Shown: positions 40,768 to 53,338, counted from the first letter of the stretch. The stretch is DNA of 64,000 bases from Archegozetes longisetosus (GCA_018873245.2 JAEMBT020000002.1:10948001-11012000), one strand, 5' to 3'. Translations and numbers: made by a program. The notes: generated by a model not told the origin, from the sequence alone.

Positions 40768-43700
40768 ATGGCGAGTGGACAATTGATCACCGTTAAGTTA
40801 ATGAGAGGTGATTCCAGCTCTTGGGGATTCCGACTTCAAGGTGGAAAGGATTTTGCCGTGCCATTATCTGTCGTGAAGGTTTGTCTCTTTTGCCGTTTAT
40901 CTTCCATTCTAACTTCTCGGCTATATTTTCTATAATACTTACTTTGATAGCTTTCTTAACTATGCCTCTCTATTTAACTCTGATAGTATTCAAATAAATG
41001 ATTTTTCATTTTTGACTATAACGACTGGTGGCCAAGAAACCCTATTATATTAGTATAAATCGTATTATATTAATATTTTGCGTGATAAATATGTCTGAAA
41101 ATGTATAAGCTGAATATTTAGATCTTTATTGTTAGTCTGAAATGATGGGATGTCGACTAACACAGTTGCAAATACCTGTATATTTACTGAATACTAAAAT
41201 GTTTAGTTGGTATCATAGACTGGCAGATATTTATAACTTAATTACACTGACATAACACGAATTATAAAGTGTTGTGATCCAACAATTATAGTGGTAAAAC
41301 ATATAAACAGTGTTTGTTTGTGTGAATCCTTTTTACAAACGTTTTTAAAGTCTAGGTATGAAAGTCATGCCGCTGTTTTGGCAGCTCTTAGTTTTGAATG
41401 TCAAAAATGTAGTTAATAAATAGCTTCGATATATTTATCACTTTTCTAACCTTCCATTGAATATGCATCAAATATCTACCGCTTAAATGAATCTAGTCAA
41501 TTTGAATAAATCCAAAAGTTTAGTATAAATGTCAATTTGAAACTAAATGATTGATTCTTTTTACAATTTTCACATTTGATTTAAGTATAATGATCGATAG
41601 GATTTTCAGAATGCGTTTGTAGCCCGAGTAGATTCAATGCAATAAACGTGCAAATAAACAGAAAATAAGCCATATCTATCTCTCATTCGTTTCAAACCAA
41701 CACAAATAAGTTGAGACTGTGGAGAAAGAATTTATTGAGCAGTTTAGCTAAAAATAAACACAACTATTGAAAAATTGGAAGAGCAAAAATTGAGGAAAAA
41801 ATGGGTAAAATTGGGATCAAACATTTAGAAGTAGTTGCAAAGTAGCAGAGAAATTGAATTTTGTGCTTTAATAGTTTTTGCTAAGTTAAGCACTACTTAA
41901 TGTTGAAAGCAGTTTAACATTTCTCTTATTGAATCACTTTGAGTTGGCAGCAAACATAATAATGTCTCAGTCCTGTTACCATCTTTGGCATGGCTTACAT
42001 ATCCCTCTTTCTATATACAGTGTCGAATATGCTTTTCCTCTTTTTCATTAATGGGATGCACTCTTCTAACATTCCTCTACTTGTTTTCAACAGTGCCTAT
42101 CGATAACATCCTAACTCATACTAAAACATTTTCTATATTACAAAACCTTCAAAAAGATCTTCCTTCCAAAATTCTAGTTAAATATACCAATTTGTTGCAT
42201 TTCAATCAAAAATCCTAAAGATCAGAAACCTTTCTGTATTCACATAATCATTCTTAGAAAGTGAAAGCAATTGATCTGAGGAGTAACGTTGAGCTAAAAA
42301 TATTTAGGTTAATCCAAACAGTTTGGCAGATCAGGCGGGTCTGCAAGTCGGAGACGTTATTGTCAAAATAAGTGATAGCAATGCAGATATAATGAGACAT
42401 AAAGAAGCTCAGGATGCAATCTATAGGGCTGGAAATTTTTAGAACTCACAATTCAAAGGTCAGACAATATCATTATGAGATTTGATGACAATATAATCAT
42501 GAGATTTAATGCTAGAATTTCTAACAATATAAAAAACTGAAAATCTAACAGAGGAGGTATGAATACATGGAGACCGAGTGTAACGCCAGTTGGAGACTTT
42601 AAGCCATCACCTAACTTGATAGGAGAGCCAACACTCTTAACGAAAACATCACTTGCGAAAACACAACAGGTGTGTATGCAATCCATCTGCGAAACCCCAT
42701 TAAAATAAACAAACAATTTTCTATTGAAAGAACGTTCGTCCTATTGGAACTGGTCATAATACCAATGCTAAACCTTTCAATAGTCCAAATATACCGGCAT
42801 TAGTACATAAACAGTACAATTCACCCGTTAATTTATACTCTGAGAAAAATATAGCCGAAACACTTCAGGCACACACCGAAGTACTCACTTCTGGTGCTAA
42901 AGGGTTAGTTCTGTTCATTATGTTATCTCATTTTACCAACAGCCAAATCATATTAAGACTTGATTTTTGCATAATTGTGTTCAGAATCAATTTCATGAAA
43001 CCAGACGCTCCTATTAACAAAGAATCGGCAGTCTATCAAATGGTTCATGATGAAGAGATGCAAAGAGCTAAAGGTAAGAACACTTTTAATAATGGTTAAG
43101 AGTTGACTTTGAACTTGCTTCATAATCGCAAATAAACCACAAAAACTCAAATATTTCTGTTTATGACGGTTATAACTATTTTTCCCTCCGCCTAACTGCA
43201 AATCTCAGTACAAAAATAAGTTTTTATTTAAAGCAAGCATGAAATTCGTAGTGAAATGTATAGCCAGAAAGTTGTTCCTTAGATTATTTGTGGTTTTGTT
43301 GAATATTTATTACTTTTTTGTTACTCTGTTGTAATTGACTTTGATGAAAATCGAAAAAGTACCTGAAGTTTTCTTTGAGCTATTTGTAGAATTGATTATT
43401 GACTTCACCTTATCGATCAACATAGAGATTTTACATTTGTTTAGAAAATTGCATCTAATTTCTCTGCATTATAAACAAAACTTAGAAACTTATCCCTTAA
43501 AACCATAAAATCGAGTTAGAAAGTATTTTAAGCTATTATTGTCAATGTTGAAAAGTGTAGTTGAAAGGCAATATTTTCTCATAAAAACTTCTCTATTCAT
43601 GAATATCAATAGCGCTCTCTGGGTCTCCGAGATTTTCAGGTAAGCACTTTGCGTACCCAAAATTTATTGATTGTTTTTGGATCCGATATCAATGTTTATA

Positions 43701-46700
43701 TTTTGAATAAAACCTCAAGTCATGGCTTAAAATGAAGTTTTGTTGCACTAGTGTGTGTCTCAATAGGATAGTGATGTTTTAGAAATTTTTTAGAATCAAG
43801 TCTCTAACGTTTGACACCTAAACATTTGTCTTGAATGATACCAAAAGTTTTATAATTGATTTATCTATGTGAATCAAGTAAACTAAAGCTGAAATACAAA
43901 ACCATTAATATTTAAAAACTATAAATAGGAGGATCTTCATCAGTATCTCCTGATGTTTCTGCAATTAGAAGCACTGATGGCTCTGCAACGCGACACGTTG
44001 AAGCACCAGTAGATAAGCCCCTATCAGAGAGGCAAGAAAAAACAAACCAAAATATATGTGCCGAATGTGAAAGATTAATAGTGTAAGTCAAATGGAAAAT
44101 AGTTACTGTCATTTGCTTGGTTGCTCACGCACTATTTACTTGTGCATAAGTTGCAGCTATAGTCAAATTAAACTTAGTACAGAGGTAACCCGATATGGCC
44201 GATCGCTGGCCGCTCACAATTCACATTCACCATAAAGTAGTAATTATCAGTTCGTCAGTCGCCTAGCCTAATCTAACCTTATATGTTGAGACAAGGTTAC
44301 TGTCCTCACCATATCGACGATTCTCTACAAAGAGGTTCACTACATCGAGGTGTTATTATATCAAGATAACAAATGATTTCTCATACTTTTCGATAAGAAC
44401 AAAATCAATATAATTCACTCACAGAAAGAAAGACGAAAATTTATCTCAAATTCAAAGTGTGACAGAAAAGGAAGAATTAATTTTTCCTAAAAATTTTGAC
44501 GGTAGCTGCGCTTATTGTGCACTTCGAAAGTTTGAAGTTCTTGTTCTGTACAGAAATCTTGTAGTGAAAAACAAATTCTAGAGATATGCTTTTATGCAAT
44601 GATCAAATTTTCGAAGTTTGAAGTCATAAATGTTTGTTTTAAGAAGAACTAAAATACATATTTCTATTCAGAGGTGTTTTTGTTCGAGTTAAAGATAAAT
44701 CATTGCACGCGGAATGCTTTCGCTGCACAACTTGCGGAACTTCACTGAAAAACGTGGGATATTTTAGTATAAATGAAAAGTTATACTGCGATATTCACGC
44801 GAAACAAGTGGCAACTCTTATGAGTCCTGGTGGTGATATTTTACCTGTACCCATGAATCAGTGAGTTGAACATGGTTCTATTTTTCTATTAAGTCTAATG
44901 ATTCCTTCAATAGAGCCAACACTATTGCTTCAAGTCCACCCACTGTCTCATTACCTGCTACTTCACCAGGAATCCCTCAATCTTCTGGTCTGGCTTCACC
45001 TCCCGTTGTTGGGCCTATGCCTTATCATGTAAGATATAAAAACTTACCAGTTATCAACATTCTCGATAATAAAACAATTATAATGATTGAACCAACAAGT
45101 ATTTAAGTTATCTGCAGAAAGATAAAGCATAAGAATGTACAGAAATTGCATTCATATATCTTAGCGATTGTTGTTCTCTGTGGAACATATGCTTTTTTCG
45201 TTAATCATCTGCTATTTTCTCTGTCTATATTTCTCTGTTTTCTTTCTTTCATTTCCTTTTCTGAAATGTCTCAGAGTACTCAAGGAGTACATCACGTCAA
45301 CTCTCCGTCAAGTTCTCAATATTCAACACCTAAAAAATTTTCTTCAGTTCCCCCGCCTGTAGCTCCGAAGCCAGCGGTACTCAAATATATTAAATAGAAA
45401 TATATATATAGAATTTCAATGATAATTTCAAATATATTAAATAGAAAAAAAACTTAATTTTATTGACCTGTTGTTTGATGTGTTGATTCTATAAAAATGG
45501 TTCAATTTGATCTAACGAATGAACTAATTTTTTGATTTAGTACAAGCCAAGTTCTCCTCCAAATCGTTCTACAATTTATGGTAACCCTACAAGTCACACA
45601 CAATCTGATGGTTACCGTCCGTTCTCAGGTATGAAAAATGTTCGAATACACTTTTCTCTCTATGAACTATTATTTTCCTATCGCTACTATCCTTTTCTAA
45701 ACTCTATGTTGACTAAAAGTCTCGGGTCGTCCTAAGTTTACGTGGCCTCCGCCTTCTGGCCCATCAGGTGATAGTGATGCATGCAGGACAATTGCTTATT
45801 TTCCTTTTCCTTCAACTATCTGTTATCATAATCCGAATACAGGCAGTCATGAGAATGAGCCTCCACGTAAAGAAAGGCCGAGATCTCTATTCCTCTTTCC
45901 CTTGTCTTCTACGCCAACTGCTAGTTCGGCGCCATTTGAATCCTCTTCAAACTTATCCTCTACTCCACACTATCCCAATACAGCCACTTATGCCACTAGC
46001 TTTACTCAGCACTCGACTTCGCAACAGCAATATAAAGTCCCTCCGGCCACTGCCCCAAAACCTCAAATTAATGCTCCGAACTGGACAACAGGTCCATCGC
46101 TATCCTCTGGAATGATTCCCGGTCCCGGACAGTCCTCTATTCCTGGATCACGGCCAGCACCGCGTCGAGGAAGAGGCCTTTTGAAATCTCAATTAAGCGG
46201 AAGTGGTATTCCTATATGTGGAACATGTGGATCACCGATTCGGTAGGTCTACTTTCACTCGTACAAGTCTGATATGATTGCAAGTAATCTAATATGACTT
46301 ATGATTTAGTGGTCCATTTATCGTTGCGTTGAGCAAGACTTGGTGTCCCCATCATTTCACTTGTGCTAATGCTCACTGTAAACGATCCTTAGAAGAAATC
46401 GGATTCGTAGAAGAACAGGGAAAGCTTTATTGCGAAAATTGCTATGAGGCATATCTCGCACCCATTTGTGCTAAATGTTCGAATAGAATCAAAGGGGTAT
46501 CTCTTCTTCGAATTATAACTTCATTTCATACTAATCTCAATAATTGTCTTGATAATTATTTCTAAAATATCGATTTGCTTTAATTCAAATCATAGGACTG
46601 TTTGAACGCACTGGAAAAGCAATGGCATCCCGAGTGTTTCATCTGCGTCTACTGCAAGAGGCCATTTGGCAACAGTTCGTTTTACTTAGAGGATGGTCTA

Positions 46701-46910
46701 CCTTATTGTGAGAAAGACTGGAACGAACTTTTCACTACTAAATGCGTTGGATGTGGTTACGCCATCGAAGCCGGAGACCGGTGGGTCGAAGCTCTTAATC
46801 AAAACTATCACTCGAATTGCTTCAAGTGCACAGTTTGCCACAGGAATCTAGAGGGACAAAGCTTTTATGCAAAAGGAGGTCGTCCTTTCTGCAAATCACA
46901 CGCTCGATGA
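40768..46910 (+). CDS. Zasp52: Zasp52/LDB3/PDLIM-type PDZ-ZM-LIM protein
   Basis: Z-disc and integrin-site scaffold of the ALP/Enigma family. Thirteen exons: 40768-40878, 42308-42458, 42552-42669, 42731-42903, 42985-43073, 43929-44082, 44672-44860, 44914-45028, 45275-45376, 45541-45628, 45720-46242, 46310-46496 and 46596-46910. All phases agree except exon 2, which is one base short: the T run at 42436-42440 creates TAG near the end of the PDZ domain. With one more base the protein would be 771 residues. Order: PDZ (SWGFRLQGG), conserved W-R-P segment (NTWRPSVTP), ZM motif (NLYSEKNIAETL), first LIM (ICAECERLI to YCDIHAK), a long Pro/Ser-rich linker, then three LIMs at the C-terminus starting near PICGTCGSPI. 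An in-frame 74-base intron (45768-45841) is possible inside exon 11. The frame break may be a base-calling error. Confidence 0.93.
40879..42307 (+). other. first intron of the Zasp52-type gene
   Basis: 1.4 kb phase-0 intron interrupting the PDZ domain. It falls at the same place and phase as intron 1 of the neighbouring PDZ-ZM gene (after the Lys that precedes VxP). I see no other feature in it. Confidence 0.7.
43074..43928 (+). other. intron 5 of the Zasp52-type gene
   Basis: 855-base phase-1 intron between the ZM region and the exon that opens the first LIM domain. Nothing recognisable inside. Confidence 0.6.
44178..44370. mobile_element. possible MITE-like relic in a Zasp intron
   Basis: About 190 bases of distinctly higher G+C than the rest of the intron. 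The left edge reads acccgatatggccgatcg and the right edge, reversed, contains acctcgatgtagtgaacctc, which resembles the ends of Tc1/mariner- or pogo-like elements. The arms match only partly and no target duplication is clear. This is a weak call. Confidence 0.25.
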
Positions 46911-47116
46911 TCAACAGATTCCATTTTATGTTGTTTGTTGCCTAAACTTTATTTAATTTTAATATTAGTCTATTCAATATTGTTTGTCAAAATAGACCTC
47001 AAATGTTATTTAATTTTAAATAATTTACAGAAACAGTACACAAATCTTTCCTTTAGTCAACTCCTAATTTATTTCAATTATTGCTATCCTATCAAAATCT
47101 ATTAGGTTTTATCTAT

Positions 47117-47122
47117 AATAAA
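47117..47122 (+). other. poly(A) signal of the Zasp52-type gene
   Basis: AATAAA 207 bases after the TGA stop, only 36 bases before the stop codon of the convergent CHCHD1 gene. The two 3' UTRs therefore probably overlap: the first minus-strand AATAAA for CHCHD1 is at 46948-46953. Confidence 0.55.
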
Positions 47123-47157
47123 GTCTAAATTTCTTTTCTTTAATCAATACCAATTAT

Positions 47158-48299
47158 TCACTTCGGTTGAGGATATTTGCTCAATAAGAAGTTCAGCTGA
47201 TCTTTTGACAATTTCGTCTGTCCAGGGACCGGAACGTTATGATCTTTGCGGGATCTCTTCTCATATCTATCATGCTGTTTAAATAAATCAAGTCGATTAA
47301 AGTTTTTTAATAATAATAATAATTAAAATAAATTTTGGTTTGTTCTCGAAATGCTTTGTTAAACAAAATAATGAAAATCAATGATAAGGAAACTTTGATC
47401 TGAGGAAATCAAGTATAGCAGACAGGAAATGATCTACAAAATCCAAATGTTTATTTGGTATATTAGTAACTTTTCATCTCATTTCCTATTCGTTTAGATA
47501 ATATGCTAAACATAAAAATTTTATTTGATAATTCAAATAAACCTTAAAACTATATGAATAAACTTAATCAATATGAATAAATATAATTTTGTAATTCGAG
47601 TCAAAGATGACAATTATAAACTCGAGATAAAACAGTACAAGTGCTGAAAAGTTTTATATTTGTTTCAATTGGGATTAAGTTTCACTTATTTTTAATGATC
47701 AGGTTCACTAATGCCGGTCATACTTTATAGGTTTAGCTCATTTAGTGTCTAATCCATTTGGATGTCAGCCTCATCTACAACAATATAAAGCATAACTGAC
47801 TTCAACCAAATTATTAAACAGAGAAATAATGTCTTATGAGACGTTATATCAGAAGACAAAACACTATTGCGTTAAATATACAAAATCGATTAATAAACTA
47901 GAACTCAATAGCAATCAATTGATGATACGATTAATAACTAATTGCATAAAACATACCAAATATTTATTATAACAATCTTGAAACAATTTGACTTGGCTGG
48001 CGCATTTGGATTGGTCGAAATCATTCTGTTTGAAGCAGGACAACATTTCCATCATTTGAGGAATGCACACCACGTCTTATTGAACGATATATGAATAAAA
48101 TAATATAAATAGTTAATATGTATTTATAATTGTTCATTGTAGTGACAATGCTATACGCACCGGATGCCAAACTTTGGCTTGTCGTCACAGAGTCTTTCAG
48201 TTTCATGGGTTTCACTTCTGTGAATCTAAGCGGAGGTCGGGCAGGTCTTCGACCGTTTCTCATCCATTTGTTCCATTGATTCACTCGAGTCAATTGCAT
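47158..48299 (-). CDS. CHCHD1: CHCHD1 / mitochondrial ribosomal protein mS37
   Basis: Small-subunit protein of the mitochondrial ribosome with a twin CX9C (CHCH) fold, which in this family is usually imported and oxidised by the Mia40 route. Exons (minus) 48299-48161, 48075-47957 and 47274-47158 join in phase and give 124 residues; human CHCHD1 has 118. The N-terminus is basic (WNKWMRNGRRPARPP). The twin motif is C-IPQMMEMLS-C and C-ASQVKLFQD-C, each with nine spacers. SCFKQNDF matches the ACWKQNEF region of animal orthologues. The protein ends in a basic, helix-prone tail. The gene converges with the Zasp52-type gene and is intact. Confidence 0.93.
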
Positions 48300-49105
48300 C
48301 CTTTTAGGTTATATATTTATTTCTATTAATTTTAGTTTATTTTAAAATCTCTTTTCTCTTATAGTCTCTAATGTGCTCTAAGTGTTTGCGACTTTGTTGA
48401 CAATACCTGAAAATGTGTTCAAAACTAATACACTCTAACGGAACAAATCGTCAAACTTTTAAGTTTGTTTTTTTATTCATTACTCTATCAGATCTCATAA
48501 CAATTGACAACTAATTTATTTTATTTTATTAAATACCAATTGATTGAGACTCAAACTGCTGATGGGTTCAAATATTTGTATGTATTACTTAATAATGTGA
48601 AACTATTCTCAAAAAAATTGCTTAAGTTTTGGTTTACTTTTTATTTTGTTTTATAACGTTTTGTCAAAATAAACAAAAACTTGATTTTAGATAAATTCAT
48701 TCGAAATATGTTTCATTTATTGGTTCAAAATTTGTCAACAGATCAATAATTAATCTAAATATTGAAATAAGTGTTTAAATAACGATTAATAAATTGATAA
48801 ATTGATCGTAAATTAAGAGAAATGGTAGAAATGAAAAGTATATTAATAATGATTGTCTGTTATTGTGTCGAAAAATAAGAGAAATATAAGAAAAAGGAGT
48901 GAAAATACCTGAAAAACAAATTTACTCGAATTGGTTATTAAATATAATGCGATTGAAAGCATTATTATTACTCCCAATCTTTAGCATCATTGGCGTTACA
49001 CTAACTGTCAAATTGTTTGGATCACTATTTATTCACTTATTATTAAAGACTATTAAAAGAGATAAATCTTTGATAAAAAGTATTGATAAAGAAGAAAGTG
49101 TTGAG

Positions 49106-50861
49106 ATGTGGAAATGTCGTAAGTGCGCGAAACCCGTTTACTTCGGTATGTCTCATAGATAGATATGTTATTATTTGTAAGTAATATAAAATTTCTAAAT
49201 GTTTATTTGTCGATTAGCTGAACGGAAATCCTCGTTAGGCTATGACTGGCATCCGCAGTGTCTCACTTGCGAAGAGTGTGGTAAACGATTGAATCCTGGC
49301 CAACACGCAGAGGTGAGATACGGTCAACTTTTTCACTAATTACTTATCTTTTATTGATCTGTGAATTACTCTTAAAACGACACAATTTCATTTAATCTAA
49401 TGATAATATATTGATTAGCACAAAGGGATTCCTTATTGTTATATTCCATGTTATGGCGCACTGTTTGGACCTACTCTTTACGGTCACGGATCTCGTGTTG
49501 AGTCACATTCCAGTTTTGGCAACAAAATGAAGTTGAATTCAGATCAAGTCTTGGACAAAATGCTAGAAACAAAATTAAAAGAATATAATCAATATTATGA
49601 GGGGAAGAGTAATGTCATTCATTACAGAGAAAGAAATGGAAAATTCATTTTAGAGGGATCTTTAAGAATATATTGGGACGTATCGAATGTCATTCAATTG
49701 AAGGAAGACAACGACGACAGAATTTTGATTCGAAGACGAAGCAGCTATTTTTACAGCAAAAGAAGTTCATTAAAGAATGCGAAGAATGATAATACAAACT
49801 CAATATCTAATTCCAACTCGCAATTATCTATAGAGTCCAGTTCTTCTAGTGATGAATCGTCCAGTCCTGAACAGTTTATTAGAGACTACAAAACATTACC
49901 CGTTCGTGGTTCACAAAATAGAGACAATTTTAGGGAAGAGTTGAAAGCATCGAGTAAAAGTTTTGATGACGAGTATGTGCAACAGATCGCAGATTCGAAA
50001 ACGAGCAGCAATGATGACCAGAATCAAGTGAACCAAGGCGAAGAAGTAGTGTTTCGCAGACAATCCAATTTGAGGCGTTCTCGAGTTAAATTGAAGAGAA
50101 GGTGTTCTATAAATGGACATTTCTATAATAGAGAGGTTCGTATTATGATTCTCTATTTTATTTTATTTTATTTTATTTTTAACTCCTTAATAGTGAAAAG
50201 CTTACTGATTGAGAAATAAATTCTAACTTCATATCGCCTATAAAATAGGTTTTTATTATTATTTGTTAATATCTTTATTTTAAACCATAATTACAGACAA
50301 GTACTTTCACACCAGCACATGGAAGTGTGACGAGTGTATGGATTTCTAGTTTGGTAAACGCTCCAGAAGTCATCAATTTGTTACTTGAAAAATTTAAAGT
50401 CACGAATAAGCCTGAAGATTTTGCATTATTTGTATTGCGAGACAACGGAGGTTACCGTTTGCTATCTTTATATTAGAAAGTTATTCATCTAATGATAGTT
50501 TTCTTATCAAACTTATAGAATGCAAAAGAATTCAAGACCATGAGTTTCCGTTAGTTGTTAGAGTAATGTTGGGACCAAATGAATCTGCGGCCAAAGTTTT
50601 TATATTTAACAAAAGTAAAAACGAAATTTCAAGTGAAGTAAGTTTTATTTGAATCTTCCAGTTTTCATTATTATTAATCAAAACTTCGAACAATAGGTCG
50701 CCCAATATTTACGATTAAGAAATGCTGAACTACAAATGTTTCTTAAAAAGTTTGAAGAGGAAGAAATCCGTGAAGTCAATAGAATTAAGAAAAAATATAC
50801 AGACGCTAAAAAGTGGATTAAAATCAGAATTAAAGAGCTTGAGTCGAGTCAAAGTCACTAA
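49106..50861 (+). CDS. Rassf: RASSF with LIM, RA and SARAH domains
   Basis: Scaffold of the Ras-association family; in Drosophila the LIM-RA-SARAH RASSF antagonises Hippo kinase through SARAH pairing. Exons 49106-49145, 49218-49312, 49419-50135, 50297-50450, 50519-50637 and 50697-50861 join in phase and give 429 residues. The LIM domain starts at once ([13 protein letters not shown], then [20 protein letters not shown]), a Ser/Asp-rich basic linker follows, the RA domain runs about residues 285-375 ([31 protein letters not shown]) and the SARAH helix is 376-429. I chose the ATG before WKC because arthropod RASSF starts there. The frame stays open upstream to another ATG at 48947, adding 53 residues with a hydrophobic stretch. 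The gene is intact and precedes La on the same strand. Confidence 0.93.
50154..50179. repeat. (TTTTA)n repeat
   Basis: About five copies of a pentanucleotide in the intron just after the long RASSF exon. Confidence 0.85.
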
Positions 50862-51692
50862 TCATATCGATTATAGTGATTACATTGGTTTATAACTTGT
50901 TAATCATTTCTATAACTTAAATGATCTGCTTTTGGTTGCCATTAATTAACATTTCACAGTTACTAATATTATATTTCATAGAATACAATACAAATGAGAA
51001 CTTACTTAAATTACTGCCTAACTATTATTAAGCATTAGTCATTTACATAAATATTTCATATAAATTATGCGTTAGTTATGATAAATTGATTAATTTTATT
51101 AATTTATAGATAATTACATGACTTATTCTTCTATTTCATTATCGAAAGGCGAATATACATTAATTTAGATAAACCTTTTAAAAAATTCTTGACGTTGCCT
51201 CATATATTAATGTATTGATTACAAATATAACTTAAAATTAGAAATTCAAATTAAGACAAACTGATGATGTTTAATAAAATTCTATCAACTATTCAAATTT
51301 AATAGGAAGCCTACCATCATTTCATTTATGGTTATCTTTCATATTATTAGTGTAAAACTTTTATATTTGTTGATGATCTGATCAAAGTTCAGATATATAT
51401 TAGTTTTATAGCAATTAACAAAGACGAATGTCAGACACTACAACTAAATGAAGATAAATAATATTGAAGAAAAGTTTGAGAGTAGTTCAAAAATTTGAGC
51501 TCATTTCAAGGTACTACTGAGAAACACGTGACAATTGCTATGAGAAACACATCTCACATGTGCTCCCAATTTGTATTAGAAAGCATTTGTTGTCGGCTCT
51601 AAACGTTTTCATTTTGATTCAAACCAAATTCAAATTAGTTTCTCTTTAAAGCATTGATTGGTTTAATTTTGATAAATATTTAATTATCAAAA
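50862..51692. other. intergenic, RASSF to La
   Basis: 0.8 kb, AT-rich, with no recognisable gene. It contains the RASSF 3' UTR and the La promoter. Confidence 0.5.
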
Positions 51693-53338
51693 ATGGTGTC
51701 AAAAGAAGACAATGAATCGGTTGTCAGCGAATTAGAGGCAAAAATAATGCAACAAATTGAGGTATTAAAGAAATTGAGTCATTCAGTTATTTGCTTGTGT
51801 TGAAATTAATTAAAATAATAAGTGAGTAACCATATTAATTGTAATTTTTTAGTACTACTTTGGAGACATTAATCTAAGTAGAGATAAATTCATGAAAGAT
51901 TTGATGACTAAAGATAATGGATGTAAGTATTGACACATTTATCACTTTATTACTCAATTTCATAAACTAATTTCATTTCACTATTAATCACTAAAAAGGG
52001 ATTCCGATCGAAACATTGTTAACATTTAATCGCCTCAAGTCATTAACTGAAGACAAGAATGTAGTCATAAATGCTTTGAGGAAATCAACTGCAAATCTGC
52101 TCGAAATAAGTGAATGCGAGAACAAAATTAGACGACGATTAGAGAGACCTTTGCCTGAGTTTACAGAAGAATACAAGACAGCGCTCAATGAGCGTACAGT
52201 TCACGTGAAAGGCTTTCCAACTGATACTAAATTAGATGAACTAATGAACTTTTGTAAGCAATTCGGTACTATTGAGAATATCGAAATGAGAAGAACTTTC
52301 AAGTCTAAGCAATTTAAGGTATAATAGCTTTGAAACATTCTACTTGTTTTCCAAACAATATTACAGCAAATCTTATCTAAAATAGGGCTGTATTTTTGTT
52401 CTGTTCTCCACCAAAGAAGCAGCTGATCAATTGATTAACTCAGAAGAAGTTAAATTCAAGGACAATAATTTGTTGAGAGAGAATAAGTAATAACAAACAT
52501 TTCTGAAACTTGAATCATTTGATTGCAAGTTATGCATTTTCGGTAATTTATTTTTTTGGTACAGGGTTAACTATTTCCTGCGGAAAAAGCAATTTACGGA
52601 TTCAAAGAAAAACAAGAAGGGCTCATCTAATAACAAATCTGCCGCTAAAAATGAATCTGAAACTAAAGAGGAAGAAAACGATGATGAAGAGGACGCGGAT
52701 CAGAAAGGATCAGTTCCTGCTAAAGCTCATAATCCTATGAGATGCGAGGGCGCAGTCCTTAAGTTAAAAGGAATCGATAAAGATACAAGCTTTACAGCTA
52801 TTAAGAAAGTTTTTGTGCAGCACGGAAGAGTTGCGTATGTCGAAGCAGTTAACGATAATTTAGAGGTAATCTTTGAATTTTATACTGCTCAATTTACGGA
52901 TTCGTTTTACACATTTAATTCTTCCACTCCTCAGAGTTTTGTTCGATTTCATGACAAGGATGGCGCGAAATCTGCTTTGGAAAAGGCCAAAATTATGAGC
53001 GACGGCGAAAGTGACGTCATTAAAGTCGAAATCGATGGCAAAGATGTGATCGCAGAAGTTCTTACTGGTGATGAAGAGAAAGAGTATTGGGATAATTATG
53101 AGCGGTCCAGAAATTCTAGTATTGAAAAGAAAAATCAAAAGAAAGCCAAGGGATTCCAAGGAAGGGGTAAAAAAGGAAAGAATATGTGGCAAAGTATGAA
53201 AATTTCGTTTTTAATATTGTTACCACTTGTGTAATGGTTTGTTTTTATCAATGATTAGGAGGAAAGAAAAGGCCGCATAAGGGATCTGATGATTCGGAGT
53301 CAAAACTTCCGAAACAAGCTAAGACCGGCGCTGACTGA
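51693..53338 (+). CDS. SSB: La ribonucleoprotein (SS-B)
   Basis: Nuclear RNA chaperone that binds the UUU-OH 3' end of RNA polymerase III transcripts such as pre-tRNA. Exons 51693-51761, 51853-51922, 51999-52318, 52386-52486, 52565-52865, 52935-53193 and 53259-53338 give 399 residues; human La has 408. The La motif is at about 12-98 (QQIEYYFGDINLSRDKFM carries the aromatic residues that pinch the RNA end). RRM1 starts at about 112 (RTVHVKGFP), then comes an acidic/lysine linker, RRM2 from about 249 (GAVLKLKGI, SFVRFHDKDGA), and a basic tail with GRGKKGK followed by KKRP, plausible for nuclear localisation. The intron 52866-52934 is inferred: it is 69 bases, in frame and free of stops, but it would split RRM2 by 23 odd residues if retained. 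Confidence 0.95.

Noticed and set aside
42953-43201. Minus-strand 82-codon ORF inside the Zasp gene
   Set aside because: Overlaps the exon at 42985-43073 in antisense and has no homology.
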